From: Verrucomicrobiota bacterium
GTDB lineage: Bacteria; Verrucomicrobiota; Verrucomicrobiia; Limisphaerales; J093
Length of the DNA stretch: 41,574 nt
Assembly: GCA_012517065.1 (NCBI GenBank)
Contig: JAAYVR010000075.1
Coordinates: 1 to 41,574 of the forward strand
Direction of reading: 5' to 3'
Below the pieces are notes generated by a model. It saw nothing but the letters and a program-made list of their open reading frames with translations, did not search any database and was not told where the DNA came from. Below are positions 24,130 through 33,591 of the stretch, in pieces. Each line of letters opens with the position of its first letter. The first letter of the stretch is position 1. Position numbers and translations under genes: made by a program.

Positions 24130-25863
24130 GTGAAAAACCGATGGTTGGTTTCATCCTGCCGCACCAATGAGGCTGCCCGCCTTGCAGCCGACCTCGGCTG
24201 TTCCCTTTTGCTTGCTAAATGCCTTATCAACCGCAATCTGCGCGAGCCCCAAACAGCCGCTGCTTTCCTCAATCCGAAGCTGAAAGAGTTGGCTGACCCG
24301 TTCGATTTGCCCGACATGGATCGGGCAGTCGAGCGCCTTTGGCAAGCACGTCAAAGAGGCGAACTGATTGTTGTCTTCGGCGATTACGATGTCGATGGCG
24401 TGACATCCACAGCTCTTCTTCTGGAGGTGCTTCGGCCACTCGGCTGGCAGGTCGAAGCATACCTGCCGAACAGACTCGCAGAAGGCTACGGCCTGACCCG
24501 AGAGGCGGCAGAGAACTGCCACGGACAGTATGGGGCGCGGTTGATTTTGGCTGTGGACTGCGGTTCGGGCGCCCACGACACAATCGCGTGGCTCCACAAA
24601 AATGGCGTCGAGGTGATAGTCCTCGATCATCACCAAATCACAACCCCACCACCACACGCCGCAGCAGTCGTTAACCCGCAGTTGCGCCAGTCCAAATCAG
24701 CAAAAAACAATGAGCTCTGTTCTGCAGGCCTTTCGTTCAAACTCGCTCACGCACTGCTCAAACGCGCACGCGAGCTCCGAGAGCCATGGGCTAGAATTGT
24801 GGACCTCCGAACAACTTTGGACCTCGTCGCACTGGGCACAATCGCAGATCTCGCCCCGGTTCTCGGCGAAAACAGAATCCTCGTGACCACAGGGCTGGAG
24901 AAACTCAACCGCACGAATCGACCCGGCTTGCGCGCCCTTCGCAAGGTTGCCCAAATCAGCGGAACAATCGGCCCTTACGAAGTCGGATTCCAAATCGGCC
25001 CGCGACTCAATGCCGTGGGCAGGCTCGAAACAGCCACAGACGCCCTCGAGCTGTTGATGACCTCTGACCCCGAACAAGCCCACTTGTTGGCGCAGGCTCT
25101 TGACAAACGAAACCGCGAACGTCAGCAAATCGAACGGCTGATTCTCGCGGACGTGATCAAGACCGTGAATTCCTCTTTGGACTTCGACGCCGACTACGTC
25201 ATCGTTCAAGGAAACCCAGAATGGCACGTCGGCGTCGTCGGAATCGTCGCGTCGCGAATCCAACAGCAATTCCACCGCCCAACAATCATCTTCGGCGGCG
25301 ACGGTCCGTTGTTGCGCGGTTCTGGCCGAAGCATTGATGGTTTCGACCTCGCACATGCTCTGAGGAATTGCAGCGACCTTCTTGTGCGCCACGGCGGTCA
25401 CGCAATGGCCGCAGGCGTCACAATCCAACCCGAAAACCTCCCGCGGCTCCGCAAACGGCTGAACGAGTTGGCCCGTGCGTGTCTCCAGCCCGAACAACTC
25501 GTGCCCGTGCTCACCCTCGAGGCCGAAGTCCCACTGAGCGCGTTGACACTCGACCAAGTGCTCGAGCTCGAAAGATTGCATCCGTGTGGCCCTGGAAATC
25601 CCATTGCGCAATTCGCCGTCTGTGGACTCAGATTGAAAAGGGAACCGCAGCCTATCGGACGCGATCAGCAACACCTCAAACTCTGGGTTACGGACGGAAC
25701 CAATTCTGTCGAAACCGTTTGGTGGTCATGGGCAGGACAGCCAATGCCCTCAGGCACTTTCGACCTCGCTTGTGTGCCCATGATCAACCGATACAACGGC
25801 CGCTGCTCGGTCCAACTGAAGTTGCTGGATTGGCGGCCATCAGAAGCACAGCGCGCAAATTAG
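24130..25863 (+). CDS. recJ: Single-stranded-DNA-specific exonuclease RecJ
   Basis: This protein has 577 residues, close to the usual 560-580. RecJ degrades single-stranded DNA 5' to 3' in recombination and mismatch repair. DHH phosphoesterase motifs: VVFGDYDVDGVTSTALL with Asp85, Asp87 and Asp89; ILAVDCGSG; and VLDHHQI with Asp166-His167-His168. The DHHA1 part includes WHVGVVGIVASRIQ, then RGSGRSIDGFDLAHAL and HGGHAMAAGVTI. A C-terminal OB-like domain follows. The start is GTG, 1 base after the terC stop, with no good ribosome-binding site, suggesting coupled translation. Confidence 0.95.
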   Translation: MKNRWLVSSCRTNEAARLAADLGCSLLLAKCLINRNLREPQTAAAFLNPKLKELADPFDLPDMDRAVERLWQARQRGELIVVFGDYDVDGVTSTALLLEVLRPLGWQVEAYLPNRLAEGYGLTREAAENCHGQYGARLILAVDCGSGAHDTIAWLHKNGVEVIVLDHHQITTPPPHAAAVVNPQLRQSKSAKNNELCSAGLSFKLAHALLKRARELREPWARIVDLRTTLDLVALGTIADLAPVLGENRILVTTGLEKLNRTNRPGLRALRKVAQISGTIGPYEVGFQIGPRLNAVGRLETATDALELLMTSDPEQAHLLAQALDKRNRERQQIERLILADVIKTVNSSLDFDADYVIVQGNPEWHVGVVGIVASRIQQQFHRPTIIFGGDGPLLRGSGRSIDGFDLAHALRNCSDLLVRHGGHAMAAGVTIQPENLPRLRKRLNELARACLQPEQLVPVLTLEAEVPLSALTLDQVLELERLHPCGPGNPIAQFAVCGLRLKREPQPIGRDQQHLKLWVTDGTNSVETVWWSWAGQPMPSGTFDLACVPMINRYNGRCSVQLKLLDWRPSEAQRAN

Positions 25864-25912
25864 GCCAATTGGTTCCGTGCCACACCCCAAGGCACAACCT
25901 GCGGCACGTGCA

Positions 25913-25991
25913 CCTTGGCTCGGGAATCTAGCCGGCTCAAAGGCCGAATTCACCCATCTGTTCAATCAACTGAGATTCCCGCGAGCTAAGG
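25913..25991 (+). repeat. Hairpin repeat H, copy after recJ
   Basis: The left arm CCTTGGCTCGGGAATCTAGC (25913-25932) and right arm TGAGATTCCCGCGAGCTAAG (25971-25990) pair with a 2-base bulge. It starts 50 bases after the recJ stop. Confidence 0.6.
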
Positions 25992-25995
25992 TAAC

Positions 25996-26018
25996 CGCGA
26001 TTTGGGCTGGAAATCGCG
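25996..26018 (+). other. Perfect 8-bp stem-loop before the pseudopilin gene
   Basis: CGCGATTT and AAATCGCG enclose a 7-base loop. It could end recJ transcription or lie in the leader of the next gene. Only a short T-run (TCTTTG) follows, so it is not a clear terminator. Confidence 0.4.
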
Positions 26019-26095
26019 TCTTTGCCAATTAAAGTTATTGCGCGTGGTTTATGGCAGAGTCGCTGCGCAATACAACAAACGTTGTAACAACGCTT

Positions 26096-26893
<798 letters not shown>

Positions 26894-26961
26894 CCCGCCT
26901 CTCGCACTGCACATACCCGCTGTTGTCAAACCAAGGCAAACATGCTGTTCTTGGTTCGAGA

Positions 26962-28038
26962 ATGGCATGCCAAATGAAATCGCAATCTGCTTGTGACAGA
27001 TTCTACGCCGCCGCTTGCCAGGTGGACTTCCCGCCTGCCAACGACCGAACTGACATCGCCCCGCGAGTTGCGCGCATGCTCGAAATGATCGACTCCGCAG
27101 TCACGGGTTACGAACCGTTTTTCGACGTCCGGCTCGTCGTTTTTCCCGAGTTCGCTCATGCCGCCCCGGTTTACACCACCGTGTCCGAACTGCTGAGCAA
27201 ACTGGCCCTGCCAATACCCAACGAACACACCGACCGTTATGTCGCCAAGGCCCGCCAGTACGGCATCTACATCCAAACCGGCACTTTTCTCGAAGCCGAC
27301 CCGCTTTGGCCCGGACATGTATTCAACACAACGTGCCTGATCGGCCCAGATGGCCTCCTTGCCAAATACCGCAAAGTGCATACATGGTTGCCGTGGGAAA
27401 TCAGCACCAGCCCTCACGACCTGCCAAACTACGACAAACCGTTGTTCCCCGTCGTTGAAACCGAAATAGGCAGGATCGGCGCTGCAATCTGTTACGACTG
27501 GTTGTTCCCGGAAGCAATCAGACAACTGACAATCGCCGGAGCGGAAATCCTGATTCGTGTCTCAGCTTACATGGATCCATGGGGCACCGCGTCACCCATG
27601 GACTGGTGGACACTTGTCAACCGCACACGCGCGATCGAAAACGTCGCCTATGTCGTTGCTGCAAACCAGGGCGCAACACTCGTTCATTACCCACCCTTCA
27701 GTTGGCCGGGGGGCAGCATGATCGTCGATTTCGACGGACGCATTCTTGCTCAGGCCGAACCCGGACCGGGCGAGCGCATAGTCGTCGGGCCGGTTGACCT
27801 AGCCGCCTTGCGATCGGCCCGTGAACGGCGGCGTGGTCATGCGATGTTGTCCCATCTGCGAACCGAAGCCTACGCCGCATATGCGCATCCTGTGTTCCCT
27901 GCCGGGCGCGCTGCGCGCTCGAGCATAAGCAAGGAAACAAACGAAACCGCCACTGAGCAAGCCAGCGCGCGCCTCGAGATTCTCCACGACAGCCTCATCA
28001 ACAAATCGGCAGCCAAGACCGCTACTGTTCCAGGTTAA
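26962..28038 (+). CDS. Carbon-nitrogen hydrolase (nitrilase superfamily)
   Basis: This protein has 358 residues. The catalytic triad is visible: Glu63 in VFPEFAHA, Lys137 in KYRKVHTW and Cys176 in AAICYDWLFPEAIRQL. These enzymes hydrolyse nitriles, amides or N-carbamoyl compounds through a cysteine thioester. Other family stretches are YGIYIQTGTFLE, NTTCLIGPDGLLAKY, NRTRAIENVAYVVAANQG and GGSMIVDFDGRILAQA. A C-terminal tail of about 40 residues is low in conservation. Nearby starts are TTG 26923 and ATG 26974. The substrate is unknown. Just 68 bases separate it from the pseudopilin gene, but the functions do not suggest a link. A hairpin repeat follows the stop. Confidence 0.9.
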   Translation: MACQMKSQSACDRFYAAACQVDFPPANDRTDIAPRVARMLEMIDSAVTGYEPFFDVRLVVFPEFAHAAPVYTTVSELLSKLALPIPNEHTDRYVAKARQYGIYIQTGTFLEADPLWPGHVFNTTCLIGPDGLLAKYRKVHTWLPWEISTSPHDLPNYDKPLFPVVETEIGRIGAAICYDWLFPEAIRQLTIAGAEILIRVSAYMDPWGTASPMDWWTLVNRTRAIENVAYVVAANQGATLVHYPPFSWPGGSMIVDFDGRILAQAEPGPGERIVVGPVDLAALRSARERRRGHAMLSHLRTEAYAAYAHPVFPAGRAARSSISKETNETATEQASARLEILHDSLINKSAAKTATVPG

Positions 28039-28060
28039 TCTGCCTGTTCGGACCATACCA

Positions 28061-28182
28061 TGGCCCGGAAATCTCACAGGCCACGCCCTCCGATTCATCC
28101 ATGCCTTCACTCCGGTGAGATTTCCGGGGCCAGAATATTCCTTGATCTCTTGAAGACACCCGTTTCGCAGGCTGCTCAGGGC
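28061..28182. repeat. Hairpin repeat H, copy after the nitrilase gene
   Basis: GCCCGGAAATCTCAC (28063-28077) pairs with GTGAGATTTCCGGGGC (28115-28130) with one bulged base. From 28112 on, it is almost the same as 20091-20160, including TGAAGACACCCGTTTCGCAG. It starts 23 bases after the stop. Confidence 0.8.
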
Positions 28183-28429
28183 ATATGAAGTTATTGAACA
28201 GTCCTTCATATTCCCGAAGATTCTCAGGCTGCGAGTTTGGTCAATTTCTCCGTATCTGCTTCTCTCGCGCCCGGTAAGGCAGTCACCACGGGGCGACCTT
28301 TGGCAGTAACCCGGAATAAGGTGACAGGCTCGCAGTTTGGGTTTTGCCCCCGGATTGGGGCGTGGCCCGCACATTGTCCCTTGTTCCAATCGGCGGCTGC
28401 CGAAGTCTGCGGAGGAACCCCTCGGATAC

Positions 28430-28492
28430 CGATATGGGGACAGACACGTTGTTTGCGGTGTCACGCCGATCTGGTTCTAGACACGTTGTTTG
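28430..28492 (+). repeat. Two-box GGGGACAGACAC dispersed element, copy 2
   Basis: CGATATGGGGACAGACACG, then CGATCTGGTTCTAGACACG, each followed by TTGTTTG. It is nearly identical to copy 1 at 121-184. Confidence 0.75.
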
Positions 28493-28607
28493 TGCATGAA
28501 AACAAGGCGGCAGCAAGCTTCCGCACTACAAGAGCTTCGCGGCTGCCAACGCCCACTGCATCCGCGGCAGCGCGTGAGAATCCATTGGAATCAGCGCGCT
28601 CCTCCTT

Positions 28608-28733
28608 GCGACGGAGTCGCAGGGCACATTTTCCAGCCCGTCGTGGCTAAGGGTCCGGGGGCGCAAGAACCGGGGCAGTGCCTGGCAGGCGACTTTGGTT
28701 CCAGTTAAGCCGGGCTGGGAAATATGCGGGCCA
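28608..28733 (+). repeat. 126-bp element, copy B
   Basis: It begins GCGACGGAGTCGCAG and ends GGGAAATATGCGGGCC. Same length and block order as copy C (31516-31641). It lies against the 3' end of amrB. Confidence 0.75.
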
Positions 28734-28750
28734 GGAAGATGGCAGGCAGA

Positions 28751-29569
28751 TCAACCCGGCTCGAATACAAAAGCGCCGTATCCGACAACTTTGTCCCGCG
28801 AACCGGCTGTGTCGCCGGAATTGCGCAAATCTACAAGGCGGCAAACAAGACCGCGCTTGCGCGCGACGTAAAGCAGCCCTCTGATGGCTTCGCGTCCGCA
28901 CGCGCTTTCTTCAGTGAGCAGATCGCCTCTGAGACTCTCAATTGCTCTTGCAGTCTTGCGGTCCATCGCAGTCGCACTGGCATAGTCGTAATAGTGGCTC
29001 AGGTCCGAACTGACAACAACCCGTGTTTCCGGGCCGCCCCACAGCGCATCTATTACTTCGCCGACCTGCTGTTCATCGGCGCAACCGACGAGCAACGGGA
29101 CGAGCTTGAAATCGGACAAAACAAGCTGCAGGAACGGCAGATGAACCTCGAGGCTGTGTTCGGCGCGGTGGATTGAATCGCTCACGCACACCTGCGGCAT
29201 TGCACTGGCCCTTGTTATCGCGTCTTTGTCGAGTGGGATGGTCCCAAGAGGTGTTGCAAATGCGTCCGCGGCCGGCGCGGCCAAACCCTCAAACAACGAG
29301 AAATGAGACGGCCCAACAAGCACAATCCGACGAATCACGTCCCGTGCCGGCTTAAGTCTGACATATGCCGACGCCGCGACCGGCCCTGAATAAATGTAGC
29401 CGGCGTGCGGAGCAATTATTGCCTTGGGCGCAATCCCGCCATCGCCTTTTGCGTCGGCAAGCATCGCGAGCACTTCGCTTCGCAGATGCTCGGGATTGGC
29501 TGGGTAAAACTGTCCTGCCTGTGCGGGTGGCCGCACTCGGCCGAACTCTTTTCTTTCTGCCTTTTCCAT
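28751..29569 (-). CDS. amrB: AmmeMemoRadiSam system protein B (MEMO family)
   Basis: This protein has 272 residues. The MEMO fold is related to extradiol dioxygenases. Motifs are VRPPAQAGQFYPANPEHL, APKAIIAPHAGYIYSGPVA with His55, VLVGPSHFSLFEGLA, then AEHSLEVHLPFLQLVL, VVVSSDLSHYYDY and ACGREAIRGLLYVARKRG. It is encoded 79 bases after the partner radical SAM gene on the same strand. The system normally has a third member, AMMECR1 (amrA), which is not seen here. The biochemical role of the trio is unknown. ATG 29569 was chosen over 29584 because it fits the gap and family length. Confidence 0.93.
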   Translation of the reverse strand: MEKAERKEFGRVRPPAQAGQFYPANPEHLRSEVLAMLADAKGDGGIAPKAIIAPHAGYIYSGPVAASAYVRLKPARDVIRRIVLVGPSHFSLFEGLAAPAADAFATPLGTIPLDKDAITRASAMPQVCVSDSIHRAEHSLEVHLPFLQLVLSDFKLVPLLVGCADEQQVGEVIDALWGGPETRVVVSSDLSHYYDYASATAMDRKTARAIESLRGDLLTEESACGREAIRGLLYVARKRGLVCRLVDLRNSGDTAGSRDKVVGYGAFVFEPG

Positions 29570-29648
29570 AATTTGGAAAATCAACTGAGGCTGCGCTCAA
29601 TATGGGCCGAGTTTTCTTTGGCAGCGAGACAACGATGCTGCGACCCGG

Positions 29649-30752
29649 TTATTGCCAGATTCCTGGAATAATTCGTCCACATCGCGGGCACTTCCCATCG
29701 GATCCGAGCCGATTTGCATGGACAGTGAAGCCGGTTCGTTCGATCACCGTTTCGCCGCAATCAGGGCAGCGGGTGTTCTCCCACTGACCGGTGTTGCCGG
29801 GGAGATTGCCGGCATAAACAAACCGCAAGCCCGAGCCGGTGCCGATTTGGACTGCTCGCAACAAATCCGATGCTCGGGTGGGCCGCGCATCTGTCATCCG
29901 ATAGTCCGGATGAAACGCTGTCACATGCCACGGAATGTCAGGGCTGACTGAAGCAATGAACTGGGTGAGATCACGGAGTTCCTGTGGATCATCGTTCAGC
30001 CCCGGCACAAGCAATGTCACTATCTCAACCCAAAGACCCATGCCGTGGGCGCGGCGGATCGTGTCCATCACAACAGCCAGAGTTCCTCCAAGAAACCTAT
30101 AGCGCTGGTCGTTGAAACATTTGAGGTCGATCTTGAGCGCTTTCAGCCACGGCGAAAGGTACTTGAGCAACTCCGGCGTGCCGTACCCATTGGAAACCAT
30201 GGCGCAAAGCAGACCGGTCTTTGTAGCAGACTCAAAAACCGCCCCCGCCCACTCCGCCGTGATGAATGGTTCGTTGTAACTCGAAACCACGGAGCTGGCG
30301 CCGCACCGCTTGGCCGCATCAATCAGTTGGTCGGGCCGAACAACCTCGATGCTTCCCCCGGACGCTCTGTCGCGGAGAGCCTGGCTGCTGATCCAGTTCT
30401 GACAAAACGCGCAGTGGAAATTGCAGCCGAGCATGCCGAATGTGAGCGCGGCACTGCCGGGCTGCACATGAAAAAACGGTTTCTTTTCGATTGGATCGCA
30501 TGCTGCGCCTGCGACGTAGCCGAAAGGAACGCGCAATTTACCCTGCTCGTTGAATCGGATCTTGCAAATGCCACGTTGGCCGGGCGCGAGCCGGCACCGG
30601 TGTCCACACGCCAGACAACGCACGCGTCCGTCGGCTTCGGGGGTCCAAAGAGTGCCTTCTCGCGTATGGCGATCCAGCAACGCCGCCAGTGTACTGTCTG
30701 CAACGCGGGATCGTTGGTTTTCACCCTGCGTCTCCTTTTCCGGCTTGTTCAT
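29649..30752 (-). CDS. amrS: AmmeMemoRadiSam system radical SAM enzyme
   Basis: This protein has 367 residues. The radical SAM cluster motif is CNFHCAFC (Cys110, Cys114, Cys117). An N-terminal cysteine group (CLACGHRC at 46-53, Cys63 in GICKIRF) and a C-terminal ribbon (CPDCGETVIERTGF, then KCPRCGRIIPGIWQ) match this family. Other typical stretches are VSSYNEPFITAEWAG, GYGTPELLKYLSPWLKALKI and WHVTAFHPDYRM. The family resembles pyruvate-formate-lyase-activating enzymes; its target is unknown. It is upstream of amrB in one transcription unit. Confidence 0.95.
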   Translation of the reverse strand: MNKPEKETQGENQRSRVADSTLAALLDRHTREGTLWTPEADGRVRCLACGHRCRLAPGQRGICKIRFNEQGKLRVPFGYVAGAACDPIEKKPFFHVQPGSAALTFGMLGCNFHCAFCQNWISSQALRDRASGGSIEVVRPDQLIDAAKRCGASSVVSSYNEPFITAEWAGAVFESATKTGLLCAMVSNGYGTPELLKYLSPWLKALKIDLKCFNDQRYRFLGGTLAVVMDTIRRAHGMGLWVEIVTLLVPGLNDDPQELRDLTQFIASVSPDIPWHVTAFHPDYRMTDARPTRASDLLRAVQIGTGSGLRFVYAGNLPGNTGQWENTRCPDCGETVIERTGFTVHANRLGSDGKCPRCGRIIPGIWQ

Positions 30753-31180
30753 GCGTCATGAATCGTCGCGAACACGTTTAGTATTCCCGCCGGGGTTTCA
30801 TCCAGCCGCCTGGCATGCAGTGCCGCAATGTTGCCCGGCTGACAAACCGTTCATGCAACAGACACACAATAACGCTGTTTCCGACGATTTCCAAGCGCAA
30901 GAACTGTATTCGACTTCCATTAACGGGGCCGCCTCCCGCCCGCGTGTGTTGCTGCCGACCTGAGTCGGGAGTGGATTTCGAGCCAATGGCTTGTGTTCAT
31001 CGGGGAAACCAGCTATACGGTGAACGTGCCGTATCGAAGGCGATCTCAACCCCGACGAACCCGTACCAACTCAGGTGCACAAACCCAATGAGAACCTCAT
31101 CACGAATCAATCGATGCGACTTCACAAGAGGCGTTTTTGCAGCCGGCATCGGCATCGGCTTATCCCGTGGTGCGGATATG

Positions 31181-31240
31181 GGATATGGGGACAGGCACGG
31201 TGTTTGGGCGTTATCCCGATATGGTGCCAGGCACCGTGTA
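31181..31240 (+). repeat. Two-box GGGGACAGACAC dispersed element, copy 3
   Basis: GATATGGGGACAGGCACGG, then CGATATGGTGCCAGGCACCG. It is more diverged than copies 1 and 2. The second box contains the palindrome GGTGCCAGGCACC. Confidence 0.65.
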
Positions 31241-31345
31241 CGCTACTTTCTGCGCACGCGGATGGCCCGCCCGGCCTCATGCAAGGTTTCATGAACGGCA
31301 GGGGGCCGTCGTTGACGCTCCGGAGGTGTGACAAGCAGTCTTCTC

Positions 31346-31444
31346 GTTTCCGCGTAAACGCGGGACTCTAACGGCGATGGGTTGTCCCGGACATTGGGCG
31401 AAGCCACGCCCACGGCTGTTAAAGTCCCGCCTTTAGGCGGAAGA
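31346..31444. repeat. Long inverted repeat with 27-base arms
   Basis: The arms 31346-31372 and 31418-31444 are reverse complements at 23 of 27 positions; the shared core is GTTA(G/A)AGTCCCGC. The right arm contains its own small stem CCGCCTTTAGGCGG. The arms enclose 45 bases. Confidence 0.6.
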
Positions 31445-31515
31445 GTTTCATGTGTTTGGGAGGTGTTCTGGCAGCGCCGCGTCGAGTGGGGGATCCTGAT
31501 CGGAGCACTTTTCGT

Positions 31516-31641
31516 GACGACGGAGTCGCAGCAGATATTTCGCAGACTGGCGCGGCCGACAGCCCCAAGAGGCACAGGAGCCGGGTCACTGCCCTTCATG
31601 CCTTTGGTTCCGGCTACGCCGGACTGCGAAATATGCAGGCC
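31516..31641 (+). repeat. 126-bp element, copy C
   Basis: It begins GACGACGGAGTCGCAG and ends CTGCGAAATATGCAGGCC. Internal arms ATATTTCGCAG (31535-31545) and CTGCGAAATAT (31624-31634) are exactly complementary. It ends 68 bases before the isomerase-like gene. Confidence 0.75.
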
Positions 31642-31709
31642 AAGCCATGCTGCAATTCTGCTTTTTCGGCTTGGAACCTGCTCGGCCGGCGCTATAGCTT
31701 TCTTCCAAG

Positions 31710-33335
31710 ATGAAACCGAAAACCACATCAAAAACAGTCTATCTGATCGCAAACGGCGATCTGCGTCTTTCTGCAAATCAAGAATGTTGGGCTGAACAGG
31801 CAAAAATGGAAGCCGCTTTGACGGCGGCAGTCCGCGCTGAGGGCTGGAAAGTGGTGCGCGCCCATCCATACGACCCTGCAAAACGGCATGGGTTTATAGA
31901 TTCACAAAAAATGGGGCTGGAGGTTTTCCGCAAGATCGATCCTTGCACGCCTCTCATCGTAGCCGAGTCAGTCTGGCAATACAGCCAGCATGTGTTGCCG
32001 GGCCTTTATTCACACCGCGCGCCAATACTGACAGTTGCCAATTGGAGCGGCACATGGCCGGGGCTGGTCGGCATGCTCAATCTGAACGCGTCGCTTACCA
32101 AAATGGGCGTGCCATACAGCACACTCTGGAGTGAAAGGTTCACCGACAAGCTTTTCCGGAACGGGTTGCGGCAATGGCTGACGCAGGGCGTTGTCACACA
32201 TGACCAAAGCCACGTCAGGGACCTTGCATTGCTCAAGCTCCCCCCAACTGAGGAGCAATTCGGACGTGAGTTTGCACGCAGGTTCAAACAGCAAAAGGCG
32301 ATAATGGGCATTTTCGACGAGGGATGCATGGGAATGTACAACGCCATTATCCCAGACGAACTGCTCAATGCGACCGGCGTTTTCAAGGAGCGCCTCAGCC
32401 AGTCCGCCCTTTACGCAGCAATGCGCGAAGTGCCAGATGCAGATGCGCGGGCGGTGCTTGACTGGCTGCTCCGCAAAGGCATGCGGTTCGCATGGGGCAA
32501 GGATGAAGCAACCGAGTTGACGGAAGCCCAAACCCTCGAGCAGTGCAAGATGTACGTTGCCGCACTCCGAATTGCCGATGAGTTCGGTTGCAGCACGATC
32601 GGAATTCAGTACCAGCAGGGACTCAAAGACCTCGCCCCCGCAAGTGACCTTGTCGAGGGCATGTTGAACAATTGCGACAGGCCGCCGGTCAAGTGCCCGA
32701 AAACGGGGCGCCTCTTGTACGCCGGCGAAGCACTCCCGCATTTCAACGAGGTCGATGAATGCGCCGGTTTGGATGGGCTTGTCACGTACTGGCTATGGCG
32801 TGAACTAGGATTCCCGCCGGAGAACACGCTGCACGACGTTCGCTGGGGCGATCATTTCCGGGGCGATGGCGTGGATGATTACGTCTGGGTGTTCCTTATT
32901 TCCGGCGCGGTTCCCCCAGCGCATTTCATCGGCGGTTGGAAAGGCGCAACGAGCGAACGTCAGCCGCCGATGTACTTTCGACTGGGCGGTGGAACGCTGA
33001 AAGGCGTTTCGAAGCCCGGATACATTGTATGGAGCAGGGTTTTTGTCATGGGCGGGAAATTGCACGCCGATCTTGGCGTGGGTGAAGTGGTCCGTCTGCC
33101 CGACGCCGAAATCGAGCGCCGCTGGCGTGAAACAACGCCGCAGTGGCCGATCATGAATGCGGTTCTGAAAGGCGTGTCCAGGGATCAAATGATGGCCCGG
33201 CACAAAGCGAACCACATCCAGGTCGTGTACGCACCAAACGAAAAGCAAGCCCACCGCGCATGCCGAATCAAGGCCGCTGCGTTGGCCGAGCTTGGCCTCG
33301 ATGTGCACCTTTGCGGACAGGTTAATCTGGAATAA
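31710..33335 (+). CDS. L-fucose/L-arabinose isomerase-family protein
   Basis: This protein has 541 residues. The overall pattern fits the fucose/arabinose isomerase superfamily, which interconverts aldoses and ketoses with a divalent metal: LIVAESVWQYSQHVLPGLYS, PILTVANWSGTWPGLVGMLN, MGIFDEGCMGMYNAIIPDEL, FGCSTIGIQYQQGL and the C-terminal KANHIQVVYAPNE. It lacks the exact sequences of FucI from enteric bacteria, so the substrate is open. A class II aldolase follows 256 bases downstream, as in isomerase-kinase-aldolase sugar pathways, though no kinase is here. The intervening gap holds no gene that I can see. Confidence 0.75.
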   Translation: MKPKTTSKTVYLIANGDLRLSANQECWAEQAKMEAALTAAVRAEGWKVVRAHPYDPAKRHGFIDSQKMGLEVFRKIDPCTPLIVAESVWQYSQHVLPGLYSHRAPILTVANWSGTWPGLVGMLNLNASLTKMGVPYSTLWSERFTDKLFRNGLRQWLTQGVVTHDQSHVRDLALLKLPPTEEQFGREFARRFKQQKAIMGIFDEGCMGMYNAIIPDELLNATGVFKERLSQSALYAAMREVPDADARAVLDWLLRKGMRFAWGKDEATELTEAQTLEQCKMYVAALRIADEFGCSTIGIQYQQGLKDLAPASDLVEGMLNNCDRPPVKCPKTGRLLYAGEALPHFNEVDECAGLDGLVTYWLWRELGFPPENTLHDVRWGDHFRGDGVDDYVWVFLISGAVPPAHFIGGWKGATSERQPPMYFRLGGGTLKGVSKPGYIVWSRVFVMGGKLHADLGVGEVVRLPDAEIERRWRETTPQWPIMNAVLKGVSRDQMMARHKANHIQVVYAPNEKQAHRACRIKAAALAELGLDVHLCGQVNLE

Positions 33336-33591
33336 CGCAGCGCTAATCCGTCGGGAGCGCCAACTCAGTCCTTGTCCAGCGCGGCGCGACACGCAGGCGT
33401 CTTTGTAACCAGCGCAGTTTTCTTTGGAGAACCGTTCGGTTGTGCCTGCGCCGCGCTGAGGCGATTTGCGGTTTGCCCGTTCGTGTGCGTATGTACTGTC
33501 GGATGTTCGGCCGGTGGCGGCGCTGGTGGGCTGTTCGAGATTCAGCCCGAGAGCAAAGCCAAACGGTTCAGCTGCGGTTCGCATCGAGATC

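Larger units (their letters stand above)
28039..28750. other. Gene-free region packed with repeats
   Basis: About 710 bases lie between the convergent nitrilase and amrB genes. Three different repeat elements are present (28061-28182, 28430-28492, 28608-28733), plus a stem ATATGAAG/CTTCATAT at 28183-28211. The remaining frames show no protein-like composition. Confidence 0.6.
30753..31709. other. Gene-free region with repeats
   Basis: About 960 bases lie between the divergent amrS and isomerase-like genes. It contains a two-box element (31181-31240), a long inverted repeat (31346-31444) and copy C of the 126-bp element (31516-31641). The first 400 bases show nothing I can name. Confidence 0.6.

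Noticed and set aside
24697-25674. 325-codon minus-strand frame opposite recJ
   Set aside because: A shadow of the recJ codons; no start signal or family match.
28237-28650. 137-codon plus-strand frame
   Set aside because: It reads through two dispersed repeat elements, so its sequence is explained by the repeats.
31243-31881. 212-codon minus-strand frame across the repeat gap
   Set aside because: It covers two repeats and the start of the isomerase-like gene; no domain is recognisable.
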